A stretch of 64,000 nt of DNA from Paguma larvata (lineage: Eukaryota > Chordata > Mammalia > Carnivora > Viverridae), in the NCBI GenBank assembly GCA_030068075.1, contig CM057834.1:93327119-93391118 (forward strand), written 5' to 3'. A program made the position numbers and the translations under genes. This document shows, in pieces, positions 35,167 through 46,282 of the stretch. The notes beneath the pieces were generated by a model. The model searched no databases, was not told the DNA's origin, and worked only from the letters and a program-made list of their open reading frames with translations. Each line of letters begins with the position of its first letter. The first letter of the stretch is position 1.

Positions 35167-35398
35167 TAGTTCTGCCTTTCTCTGCCACCCTAGTCTCATC
35201 AGAACCCCTTTCTCCCCTGCTCTCTCTCCCATACCAAGACCCTTCACCTTCACTCCTGAGAGTGGGTGCTAGAGGTTCTGGAGCAATCTTATGTTTGCTG
35301 GATCCCTCAGTCTTCCAAAGCCTGGTATTTCCCAGGCCAAAAGCAGTAAGAATGCCTGTCTCCTCGTCCATGTTTCCCCACGCTTATGCCAAGACAGT

Positions 35399-35433
<35 letters not shown>

Positions 35434-36034
35434 TGTGTTGTATGGAAAAGAGTCCCCTTAGCTTCTGCATTACCTATAGCAACCCTCTAACTTCTTACTC
35501 TCACAACCTCCAAGCCTCAGCTGCCCCTCTGGTACAGTCTGTGAGTCAACCGTGACAAGCAAGGTGATTTTAAGTAGCAGGGAGATAAGGGCAAGTTAAA
35601 AAAGCGAGGCATTTCAAAGCCAATGTTATAAAAATCATTGAGTCAGCAATAACTCAGGAGGTATAAGAGTTAACAAAAATCATGAAAATGATACGCAAAG
35701 TGACGAGGTTGGAGAAGTGCTGCCTTTAACTAAGTTCTCTTCTAGAATTTCCTCAGTACCTAATGCAAATATCCTTCTGGAGGACACAGCTCCACAGTCC
35801 ACTAAGCATGCCCAGAGGAGTCAGAAGCTCTTTGGTAAGATATAATTTAGGCTGAAGCTGGGTCCCCATCCCTGGCACTGCCTGTCACCACCCGTTGGGC
35901 TCCTTTCTGGTGGCTTCAGTTCTGGGGACATACAGTTGTCTTATTTTCCTCCTTATATCATTTCCTCCTTGGTGTTTGGTTCTTGGAGTTCAATTCATTT
36001 CCATGCAATTCAGTATTTAGTGAGAAGACAACAG
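35167..36034. other. Unique DNA with a (GT)n microsatellite
   Basis: An uninterrupted GT run of about 16 units lies at 35400-35432. The rest is unrecognised. Confidence 0.6.
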
Positions 36035-37745
36035 GCACAAATAAGTAAAATAATTTTTTAACTTTTTACTTTGAAACAAGTTTAGACTTACAGAAAAGTT
36101 GCAAAAATAATACAAAGAGCTTCCGTCTTTCACCCAATTCCATCCAATGATAACACTCTACCTAACGGCCATGCAATAATCAACACCAAGAAATTAACCT
36201 GGGCACCATACTGTAAGTAAACTACAGACTTGATTTGGATTTCACCAGCTTTCCCACTCAAGTCCTTTGTCCTGAGATCCGAGGCGCAAGCCCATCTTGC
36301 ATTCACTTGTCATATCTCTTCAGTCTCCCAGAATCTGTGACAGTTACTCTGTCTTTCCTGGTCTTTCATGACGTGGGACACTTTTGAAGATTACTGTTGT
36401 CTCATAAAACTCCCTCAATTGGCCTTTGTCTGATGTTTCCTCACAAGTAGACTCAGATTATGCATGTCTGGGCAAGAGCGTCATGGAAGGGATGTGCTCT
36501 TCTTGGGGCACCTTATCAGGGACTGAATGATGACTATGCACCTGGGTTCTCCACTCTGAGGTTACTAATTTTCTTTTTTAATTAATAAATATCTTAGGGA
36601 GATAGTTTGAGGTATTACGGTTTCCATAAGCTTTACCCGCTAATTTTAGCACCCGTGGGTGGATCTTGCCTGCACAATTATTATTGTGGGGTTGTAATGG
36701 TTTACTTTCCTCACGTCTTCCCCATTTCTTAAAAAGGATTCTGCTGTAGGGATGCCTGGGTAGCTCAGTCAGTTGAGCATCCAACTCTTGATTTCAGTTC
36801 AGGTCATGATCCCAGTGTTGGGGAATTGAGCCCTGTGTCAGACTGCATGCATAGCATGGAATCTGCTTAAGATTCTCTCTCTTGGGGTGCCTGGGTGGCT
36901 CAACTGGTTAAGCTTTTGCCCCTTCCTTGACTTTCACTCAGGTCATGATCTTGCAGTTGGTAAGTTTGAGCCATGAGTCGGGCTCAGTGCTGACAGTAAG
37001 GAGGCTGTTTGGGATTCTCTCTCTCCCTTTCTCTTTGCCCCTCCATCTCTCCCTTTCTCTATCTCTCAAAAACAAACAAACAAACAAACAAACAAACAAA
37101 CAAACAAAAAAGAGTTCTGCCATAGATAAGAGATATTTCTTCTTCTACATTTATTAATTGATATTTATTTCATTTTATGGGGCTGTAATCTCATTCATTC
37201 ATTCATCTCAAAACGTCCCAGTTTGGGCTATTTGGAGTTTTTTAGGTGGTTCCTATGCTCTTTCAACAGGTACCCCTATTTTTTCGGAGCAATTCCTTAC
37301 TTTACAGCCCCTCAGGAGTCTCCAGGCTCATTTTGTGTTTTCCCTGCCCCAGCCCTGGAATTAACCACTTCTCTAAATGTTTCTTTTTACTGGAGAACAG
37401 TGTATTTAAACCAAGATTTGGTGCTAAGATTTGTTTATTTCTATTGGGTGTTATTGCTTCTGGCACTCCCAGCAGACAACATTAGGGAATGGATGAATCT
37501 GTACCAACTACGTACATAAAAGATCTTGTCTCTCTTTCTCTCCGCGTCATTTAAAGACCATGAGTTCATGCTAATACCTCCAATTCTAACCCAGCAGTAC
37601 GTGATTCATTCCGGTCTGTTCCTGACTCCATTTGAAACTTCTTTCTCCAACAGTGCAAAAGCTTTCTTTATCTATAAACTATTTCCTTATTTGTTCAACA
37701 CTAGTATATACTTAAGTAGATTCAAAATTGCTAACCATGCCCAGT
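36035..37745 (-). mobile_element. Ancient L1M 3' region, antisense, split by a SINE dimer
   Basis: From the A-rich tail (complement) inward: ACTTACAGAAAAGTTGCAAA, TGATTTGGATTTCACCAGCT, CTGTGACAGTTACTCTGTCT and CTGATGTTTCCTCACAAGTA. After the insertion: AGTCTCCAGGCTCATTTTGT, CCTGCCCCAGCCCTGGAATT and CTCCAATTCTAACCCAGCAG. The same element type occurs at 53185-54255. Confidence 0.7.
36731..37124 (+). mobile_element. CAN-SINE dimer sharing one TSD
   Basis: A tail-less SINE (36749-36883, ending GATTCTCTCTCTT) is followed without a gap by a second full SINE (36884-37106) with an (AAAC)n tail (37067-37110). Similar flanks AAAAAGGATTCTGCTGTA (36731-36748) and AAAAAGAGTTCTGCCATA (37107-37124; 14 of 18 match) bracket the pair. 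The first SINE's own tail is not found after the second. Confidence 0.7.
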
Positions 37746-37950
37746 AAGACACACATTTACTAACGAGAGTACAGTGTTTGTGTATAGTTCCTTTAGACTG
37801 TAGCCTAAAAATACCCAGTTAAAATACTGCTATTTATAAAAATTCACACCAATTTGTTCTTTTCTTTCCTAGTCCCCTCACTGTAGTTAGGAAGGGTATT
37901 TTGAAACAGAAACTGAAGTACCTGAAGATTTCAAAAGTATAAACTCTTGG

Positions 37951-38138
37951 GGCACCTAGGTGGCTCAGTTGGTTGAGCATCTGACTTTGGCCCAGGTCAT
38001 GATCTCAAGGTTTGTAGGTCAAGCCGTGTATCAGGCTCGCTGCTGTCAGTGCAGAGCCTGCTTCGGACCCTCTGTCCCCCTCTTGCTGATCTCTCCCCCC
38101 ACTTGTACTCTCCCAAAAAATAACTATTAAAAAAAAGT
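37951..38138 (+). mobile_element. CAN-SINE
   Basis: TTGGGGCACCTAGGTGGCTC head, diverged B box region, shortened body, A tail. AAAAGTATAAA lies on both sides. Confidence 0.92.
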
Positions 38139-40703
38139 ATAAATTATTTCAAGTGAGCAATCACTGAAACTTACAGCAAACACTCCTGGTCTGTACATGG
38201 CCTCATGGCCTTTACTTTTCGGTCCTAGGACATTTAGGAAATTTTTCGTTCTTTCTAGCTTCATGGAGATTCCATCTGAGATCCACGTTCAATCTTCATG
38301 GACTCCCAAGGAAACGGTAGTCACCTGGTTATTTTTGTTTTCCCTAGAGCTCCATATTTTGACACATCCAGCTTCCATGACTCTTTGAATGTTTTTCTAG
38401 TTTATGTGAGAATCTCAGGTAAGAGAATAGCTATTATATTGGAACTCTTATCTTGAGAAAGAAGAGAACAAAGGAAATTTTAGGAGATTCAAATGATTCT
38501 GCCTCACCGGCGTCTTGGGTGTGCCTCTCGGTTGGCTTGGGTGACTAACACCCAGCATAGACCTAGGAAAAGTTTAATTAGACAAAAATAAAACTACTCC
38601 TCTGGGCTTCAGATCCTTCTAGTGAGGAAGAAGGATCTGCAAGGGGATGTCTGTCATTTCCTCAGATACATCAACCACCACGTTGAACTATGGAAATAAT
38701 GAGAATTGGTAGAAAGACAGAATTCCAGTGTCTTCTCAGATGCATTTTGCTGTTCTCACTTCTTTGACTGTGATCCCTTTGATCCCCACTGAGCATTTCC
38801 TGCCCCACTCAGCTTCTCAACGCTTGTGTGTGACCCCACTGAAGCCTGTTGTGTCTACTCACTGACTCTGACACCGAGTCCTGAGCCCACGTCATGTCTG
38901 TTCCTCTGTTCTACTCTCACTCAGACAACTGCCCTGGTGGTAACTGAAGCTGAGTGTGCCACTTACTGAAGGCAAACAGAACCTTCTAGCCAGGGCATTT
39001 CTCTAGATCTTGTTCCTGCTTTGTTTAACTGTGCTCTACCTGCTTTACTTCTAGGTCAGACTTTTTCATTTGATCTATTTTTTTCTCCATAGAATTTTTG
39101 TTTGATTTTTCTGGTATAGAATAGTAAGATCTCTTGCTTACTCATTACCACAGAAGTCTTACCTATGGCTCTCTCTATATATCTCCATCAAAATATACAC
39201 TTAATAAATCCTGAGCCTGACTACAAGGAAGATGTGACCCAGTATCATCACTTACACCATCCTGAGGAGCTAATAGACTTTGAACTGTGCTCAACAGCTT
39301 TTGCTGACAGATTTTCATGCTATTTTATTGACTCATACAAATCTACATTTCTGACTCTTTAAGTATGTATTTGTCTCCAAGGGGAGGGTTGAAGATTTTG
39401 GTCTTAGTGAGTCACAAACCACAGTTCATGTTGGTATAAAGTATTTCTCTCAACTAAGCCTGTGTTCCTCCACTTGCATAAATCTCTAGAAACTTCCTCA
39501 AGTGAATTTTTAAATGTATTCATCTCACTCTGTACCAAAAAAGATTATTTACACTTTTTTGGTTACTCTGACCTACTCATTAGAACTGTTCCTGGTAATT
39601 AAACACTGTCCAAAGAAAAATAAGTTGAATTTCCACTCCCCCACCATTTTTCAGACATGGTTTGGGACATGGAATAAGTACAAGGAAAGAAAATGTGTGA
39701 GTAGGTAAGAGTTCAGCCTTGTGCAAAGGGATTTTTAGTGCTACCACTCATCAAGCTTTATTAGCTTCTGATCAATTTCTAATTAAAGAAAACATGAATC
39801 CTTGTATGACAAGGGGAAAAGGTGATTCCTAAGTAAGGTACTGAATGTCTTATCACTGGAGTTCGCAATGTGTCAAAACAAATCAAAACACTCCCTAGTA
39901 ATTTTAATCTAGCTTTTTTACAGGTCTTATTTTTTTTGTTTAGGCATGAGAAATCCCCAAAGTTCTTCCTGTGTTTTTACTCTATTGCTTCAGATCATTC
40001 TGGAACAAGAAATATGCTTCAGATCATTTGGTGAAGGATGACTAATGTTAATTTCATTTCAGATTCTATAAATATAATTTTATATTGTTCATTTGAGATA
40101 GATATATGACTTTCAGATTTTTGCTCTTAAAAGATTAAACATAAATTAAACATCAAATATTAAACATAAATTTGTTTAGCCAAATAGGGTTGGAAGGCAG
40201 GTGAGGAGGGAGGAGAGTGATTGACGATTGAATAATTAGACAAGTTCATGTCAATGACCAACTAATAGAAAGGCCAGCTTATCAGATGACCGTTGTCTCC
40301 ATTTGGCATCATAAAGTCTGTTTCTCAAACTAGATTCTCATAAATAAACTCTGGATTTGTTTTATGTTTTCACTCTATCATATAAGTTATGTTTATGGTT
40401 AACCCATTCACAGAAGCAGCACACTGGAGGCAGTCTTAATAAGTCAGCTAACTCCTCCTTTTATCTGTAAGGAAACTGAGGAAAACAGCACACAGCATCA
40501 CAGGGTCTTTGGTTACTTTTCAACCTTCTTTAATAATCTTTGCCTAAGTCAAATCATACCATATTTATTCACATAGCTTTGTTTATATGAATAAGGTGGA
40601 GACTAGGAGGAAATACCTACCAGTAGGCCACTACACTTTGCCATGAAGATTTTGTGAGCATGATAATATAGCAGGATGAGAATGACCTATTTCCATGATT
40701 AGC
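38139..40703. other. Long unique block, no gene recognised
   Basis: About 2.6 kb without a clear repeat. Short open frames (38197-38388, 39165-39362, 39514-39708) lack motifs. A weak antisense MIR trace may lie near 40415-40500. Confidence 0.4.
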
Positions 40704-40713
40704 AAAAACTATC

Positions 40714-40925
40714 GGGGCGCCTGGGTGGCTCAGGCAGTTAAGCATTTGACTTCGGCTCAGGTCATGATCTTGTGGTTCATGAATTTGAGCCCCGCGTCAG
40801 ATTCTGTGCTGACAGCTCACAGCCTGGAACTTGGTTTGGATTCTGTATCTCCCTCTCTCTCTGCCCCTCCCCTGTTCACGATCTCTCTCTCAAAAATAAA
40901 CATTAAAAATTTAAAAAAAAAACAC
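40714..40925 (+). mobile_element. CAN-SINE, near consensus
   Basis: GGGGCGCCTGGGTGGCTCAG head and TTTGAGCCCCGCGTCAG B-box region. AAAAACTATC is duplicated at 40704-40713 and 40929-40938. Confidence 0.95.
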
Positions 40926-41212
40926 TGTAAAAACTATCAGGTCATCAGGTGATTTCCATCCCAGTCTATTTTTTTTTTAACTACTTCACGCTACCTTCTC
41001 TCCAACACGTATTTGGATTTACGCTTTCCATCTTATCATTCAAGTAAAGAAGCAATAGAAAGTGTTGTGACATAGGCCAGCAATACGGTGTCAAGGGAGA
41101 CACGTCATTGAAGGGTGCCTTTCGTTTCACCACGTTATCCCAAGGGGGGGATTTAGCAAGTGGAGACAAGAGTTGAAAAGGGGGCTGAGTATCAGTGAGT
41201 GGCAGTGCCATA

Positions 41213-41360
41213 CAGTGGAAAGAGGCTTGGGAGAGAAGTCCAGTCTGAGATCTAAATCAAAGTTTGTTATTGGTTATATGAGTCTGGGCTAGCTACGTAG
41301 ACTTTCTGGGACCAGTTTTTTTAATCTGATAAATGAGAAATTGGATGAGATTAGTTTGTC
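41213..41360 (+). repeat. MIR
   Basis: ACAGTGGAAAGAGGCTTGGG, GAGTCTGGGCTAGCTACGTA and AATCTGATAAATGAGAAATT follow MIR order. Confidence 0.65.
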
Positions 41361-41459
41361 GGCTAACTCAAAAACCTCCAAGGACCATGAACTTAAATTC
41401 TGGATATGAAATTATTTAGGTACAGGACAAGGCGGAGGCATATGGACTGAGGAAGATGC

Positions 41460-41778
41460 ACAGACTTTAGATATACTCAAATTAAAATTCATTGGAAACA
41501 TTTCACCTAGTATTGGTGGGGATGTGGAGCAACTGGAACTCATACACCGCTGCTGAGTACATAAACCAACTCAATCATTTTGGAAAGCTGTTTGGCAGAT
41601 GTAAGCATATTTACAGAGTATTTATAACTTGTGACCTAATAATTTAATTCCTGGATAAACACACACAAATGGGTGCACATGACTGCCAACAGACACACTT
41701 AAGACTATTCATAGCAGCTGTATTGATACACCCAAAGGATGGCGTACTAGAAGATTCTGTCCATGCAAGATTTAAAAA
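41460..41778 (+). mobile_element. Old L1 ORF2 3' fragment
   Basis: TATTGGTGGGGATGTGGAGC, AACTGGAACTCATACACCGC, CATTTTGGAAAGCTGTTTGG and AAGACTATTCATAGCAGCTG match the late ORF2 of L1, sense strand, with frame damage. Confidence 0.7.
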
Positions 41779-41992
41779 AAAATTTTTTTTTAAGTTTTTT
41801 GAGAGACAGAGAGAAACAGCAGGAGTAGGGGAGGGGCAGAGAGAGAGAGAGAGGGAGACACAGAATCTGAAGCAGGCTCCAGGCTCCAAGCTGTCAGTAC
41901 AGAGCCCCATGCGGGACTCAAACCTAGGAACTGTGAGATCGTGACTTGAGCCGAAGTCGGACGCTTAACCGACCAAGCCACCCAGGTGCCCC
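41779..41992 (-). mobile_element. CAN-SINE, antisense
   Basis: TTTTTTTTAAGTTTTTTGAG start and AAGCCACCCAGGTGCCCC end; all blocks present. Confidence 0.93.
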
Positions 41993-41994
41993 TA

Positions 41995-42215
41995 TTTTTT
42001 CTCTTTTTTAAAATCAAGATAGGACTTACATATGTCTTATATATATAAAGTGCCCAAAGCTTAAGTAAATTTTTGTATATGTCTACACCTATGTAAGCCA
42101 CATCCCAGGCAAGATACTGAACATTTCCACAGTTTCCTTATAGCCTTCCTAAATAACCCAAACAATCCAAAATAATCACCTTTCCAATATATCTCCCCAC
42201 AGATTAGTTTGTTTG
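41995..42215 (-). mobile_element. Ancient L1M 3' fragment, antisense
   Basis: GTAAATTTTTGTATATGTCT, CAGGCAAGATACTGAACATT and CCACAGATTAGTTTGTTTGC resemble antisense L1M 3' sequence. Confidence 0.45.
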
Positions 42216-42237
42216 CTCTTAAATCTTGCACGGACGG

Positions 42238-42364
42238 GGGCACCTGGTGGTCAGTCAGTGAAGCAACCGACTTAGGCTCAGGTCATAATCTCACAGTTCA
42301 CGGGTTCGAGCCCCGCAAAAATCTCTCAAAAAATAAATTAACGTTAAAACAAATTTAAAAAAAA
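42238..42364 (+). mobile_element. CAN-SINE with the body deleted
   Basis: The head through the B box (GGGTTCGAGCCCCGC) is joined straight to AAAAATCTCTCAAAAAATAA. The whole middle and TC-rich body is missing, leaving both ends. Confidence 0.88.
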
Positions 42365-43237
42365 GAGAGGAAAAATAGAAATGAACAGTAACAAAAAAAA
42401 AAAAAAAAGAAGGAAAAAACAGAAGAAAAGGAGGAGGAAACATTCTGTTGGGAGAAAATCAAAGCACCCGTAAGTAGACTTCTGCCTAGAAACCGCCACG
42501 TTGGTGTCTCTGGGTTGCGTGAGCTCTCCGATCTGCTTCAGCTCTAATTGCCAATGATTGTTTGAATAAGAGAAAAATAAGGTGAAAATCTGGGAATAGC
42601 GAAGTAAAGTTAACACCAACTTTTATGGCCCGATATTATGATTGCCAATGGACCCACTAACAAGAAAATGATACTAACTATAAAAATTCTAAATTGCTGT
42701 GTCAAGTCCTTACTTTCCTCTCCCGAAAGATACAGCTGCCTTGTGCATCATAACACTCACTGTAAATTAGAAACCTCATTTTACTTCTTTCATCTGCAGA
42801 GACCGGTACTTAAAGAGGGTGTGCTTGCAATGGACGTTACGACTGAAATTCACTTGCACAAAATCTTGCCACTCTGAGCAGAAATGGAAAGTTTCCCTCT
42901 ATTACATTGTAATCAGAACAACAGTCCGAGTTTACAGACTCGCTCCGTGGAGCTGCTGCAACCAGAGCGATTCGGGTTAAAAATCTGATTCACACACGTA
43001 TGAAATTTAGGAAGAAGTGAAATTAGCAGCATTGTGAAACTTGGTGGGAGGGATAGAGTTGTCACCACATTCAGCAGAATATCACCTCCTTCCCATAGAT
43101 TCAGACAGTGACAGAAATCCACAGTCATGCTTTGTAAGAAATTAGAGAAGTGAGGTGTTATACCTTGGCATGATGCTTCTTTCTTTTAGACAAATACGGC
43201 CTCTATGTTAAGAAAAACATTTGAGAAGAAATAAAAG
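42365..43237. other. Unique DNA beginning with a purine-rich tract
   Basis: 42357-42445 is strongly purine-rich, with a poly-A run and GGAGGAGG. The minus-strand open frame there (42344-42619) is the low-complexity Phe/Leu translation of this tract. The rest is unique. Confidence 0.5.
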
Positions 43238-43450
43238 AAATAACATTTACTGAGCTCATAACATGTGTCCAGGATTTTAACTTCTACCCCTCATCTCATT
43301 GGGAAACACCATTTCCACTTTATGGATGATGAAAGAGACTCAGTAAATATAAACACCTAACTCCAGGTAGGACCCCCGGGATTCGCCCCGGCTGGGTCTA
43401 ACTCTTAAGTCTGTTCTCCTTCCACAGGCTCCTTTTAAGAAAGGGATCTC
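43238..43450 (-). repeat. MIR, antisense
   Basis: TAACATTTACTGAGCTCATA, ACCCCTCATCTCATTGGGAA and CATTTCCACTTTATGGATGA match antisense MIR in order. Confidence 0.7.
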
Positions 43451-46126
43451 GTATTTTGCTCTGTTTTTAGAGTCACCCCACAATTTTAGGTAAATGCTGA
43501 GGTACTGGTATAAATACAAGACCACAAATTCAGTTTTGCAGGAAAAGTATCTTTCATTTGCTATGAATCAAAGCTATTTTAGCTTTTTCCTCCTTCTGTT
43601 CGGTAGACATTTGACCTCGGTTAATTAAAGACGTCCTCGATTCTGGGTATCTCTATTCCTGAGCCTGCCCTTGAATCTGGGGAGGTGGATGAGTATGTAA
43701 ACCGGTTATTACCTGTTCAGGCCGGCTTTGTCCCATCTCATCAGACCACGTGGGTTGTAACTATGTCATGCAGAGTTCAGGACAGCCTCAGGTCTGGCTC
43801 ATATCTGATAATTCCTTGATCCTCCCTAAGACGCAGGCATATCTGTTTGCTTTTCTCCAATATGCTAGGTCAAGGGAAGCCCCGGAGGTGCTCTCTGGCC
43901 ACGTTACTATTTTTCTCTAACAATCCATAACACCACAGGAGTGCATACATGTGGATTAGGGTTGTTGAGAACACGGCCATGGCTTGGATCTTCTGTCTTT
44001 CAATCCCTCTTCTCTTCAATATTTAAACTTCTCTGGGTGTTCTGTCCTTTCCCCTCCTCGTCCTCAGTACACAAACTTTGTAGTCTAAGGAAAGGAGAGT
44101 GGGGAGAGGTAAAGGGAAGGGAAATAGTCTCTCTGTTAAACAACACGGTCTCTCCAATCATTTGCATATGCTACAGAGAGTTTTGTTGGCTCTCTTAAAC
44201 TGGTTTGCCCATAACCGCTCTCTCTAGAGGCAATGAAGGCCCGCTTTGGGTATGGAAAAATGAGGGTGGTACTTATAGTGAAATGTTAGATATATTATCC
44301 CTCTAGACTAAGCATATAACCGACACTCAGTAAATATTTATTTAATTGGATTAAATGAAACACTAGAAAAGACGTCATATAATTGCCAGTCTAGAGAAGT
44401 GGGGTCCTTAGACACATTTTGGTGGTAAAAGAAGAAAGAATCTGAAACTTAGTAGAAAGTGTGGAAATAGACAATATGAAACTTGTGGGCATACATTTCA
44501 TTTGTCTCAGTGCAAATGAATGGATTGAGGGCACCAGTAGCCCCGTTTCTTCAGAGACTCATTGCCTTCTTGGTTTCGAGTCCTTTCCTCATGCGAAAAT
44601 GTGATACAGTTTACTTTAGCAATAAAACTAACTTGCATCAATGTGTTAACTCCCAAGTCATTTGAGGTTCAGCAATTTTTCCCTCTAATACTGAAATCAA
44701 ATGTTTGTGCTTAATAAAAGATTTTCATAAGTTGGAGAGGCAGTATGGGAGATGTTTGTAGGGATGGAGTGGCCTTCTTGTTTCAAAAATCATGCTGTAC
44801 CTGAGACCACCTTGAAAATTAAATCTACTTCAGCACTTTTAGTTTCTATGAGGTGGTGTTTGTGGAGGAGGAGGACAGAGGAAGGAGGAGGGCAAAAAGC
44901 CTGGAGTAATCCCACCTGCTTCTCTCCTTTCATGTCAGTTAACAGTAATTTCTATCGTGCCCTCAGCTTATCCAAGTACTTGGTGATTTGGTATTGTTGC
45001 TCGTATTCAGAAGCTGTTCAGACGATCAGTAAGTGGTAGTTTCGACTTGGAAGAACTCACGGGCCAGTGAAAGAGACAGATGTGTGCAGCCAGATTTCTA
45101 TAAAACATAAGTCGTAGGAGAGAGATCTGAACAGAGCGCCACACCATCCCGTTAGACATGCAGCCGTGTTTCGGGAAATTACAGAATGCTTTCTAGATGC
45201 CTCCCAATGGAGTCTTGAAGAATGAGTCAGTTTCTGGGTGAGGGAGGGAGGGAGAGAAAGAGAGGGGAGGTACTCCATGAAGAAGAAACCGTGTGCACAC
45301 ACAAGGGATATGAAAATGAATGGTGTGTGTTCAGGGAAGGAATAATTAATTGGATGTGGCCATGGGGAGTATAGCAGGGCATGAGACCAAAAATGTAGGC
45401 TGGTGCGAATGAAGGAAGGGTGTACCAGTCCACACCAGTCATGGTAACTTCATTCTGCCGGCAGTAAGAAAGACATCAAAAGTTTTTGAGCAGAGAAGTG
45501 ACATGAGCAGGTGTACGTTTTAGAAAAAAAATCGTACTCAGAGTATGTAGGGAATGGTTTAGAGGGAGAAGGTGGTGGAGGCAGCAAGACAAGTGAGCAC
45601 AGGAGCCAGAAGATGAGTGCTTGAAATAAAACAATGAGAGAGGCATGGGAAGAAAGGTTGGGGGAGAAAGCAAAGAGCGGCAATCGACAGGACTTGATTT
45701 GAAAACATCTCTTCTCTCGATTTGGGTTCTCTGCGAAGCAGACCTGAGACAAAGGTGAAGTACAGATGTGCTAGCAGGGAAGTGGGAAGGGACAGGTGGT
45801 AGACACCGCCAGCAAGCAGCCCGCTGCCAGCACGCGAGACCGCAGCCAGGCTCCACGGGAACCGGTGCGAAGCTGAGCAAAGTACGTTCCCCAGAAAGAT
45901 CACACTGTGGAAGGAGGGACTGGGGTATTTTATATTTATTTCCCTTTGCCTTCAAGTGGGAAAATGGAGAGGCAAAAGTCATATCATATTGGACTAAAAA
46001 ATAGGATGCGCAAAAGTGTCAAAACAAGTCAAAAAGTTGTTAAAGCTATTGCTGAGGGCAAGAGCGAAAGCAGTCACTTGAGAAAGAGAGAAGACAAAAA
46101 TATATTTTGAGAAAATTTGGGTTCAG
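43451..46126. other. Mostly unique DNA with L2 and other ancient traces
   Basis: An L2-like 3' end lies at about 44290-44365 (ACACTCAGTAAATATTTATT). Positions 45470-45640 carry TTTTTGAGCAGAGAAGTGAC, typical of an old dispersed mammalian repeat that I cannot name. The minus-strand frames at 45476-45982 and 45559-45903 overlap that repeat and each other and are not supported as genes. Confidence 0.45.
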
Positions 46127-46282
46127 CATCTGACTTCAGCTCAGGTCATGGTCTCACAGTTCGTGAGTTTGAGCTTTGAGTCGGGCTCTCTGCTATCAGC
46201 ACGCAGCCTGCTTGAGATTCTCTCTCTTTCTCTCTCTCTTGCTCACTCTCAAAATAAATGAAAACGAAACATTAAAAAAGTT
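46127..46282 (+). mobile_element. CAN-SINE, 5' truncated
   Basis: It begins GTTCAGCATCTGACTTCAGC and continues through the B-box region (GAGTTTGAGC), a TC tract and an AAAATAAATGAAAACG tail. Confidence 0.9.

Noticed and set aside
42344..42619. 91-codon frame with a run of Phe and Leu
   Set aside because: It is the antisense translation of a poly-A/purine-rich tract.
45476..45982. 168-codon minus-strand frame with an overlapping 114-codon frame
   Set aside because: The two frames are in different phases and partly cover an old dispersed repeat (GTTTTTGAGCAGAGAAGTGAC). No domain or splice context.
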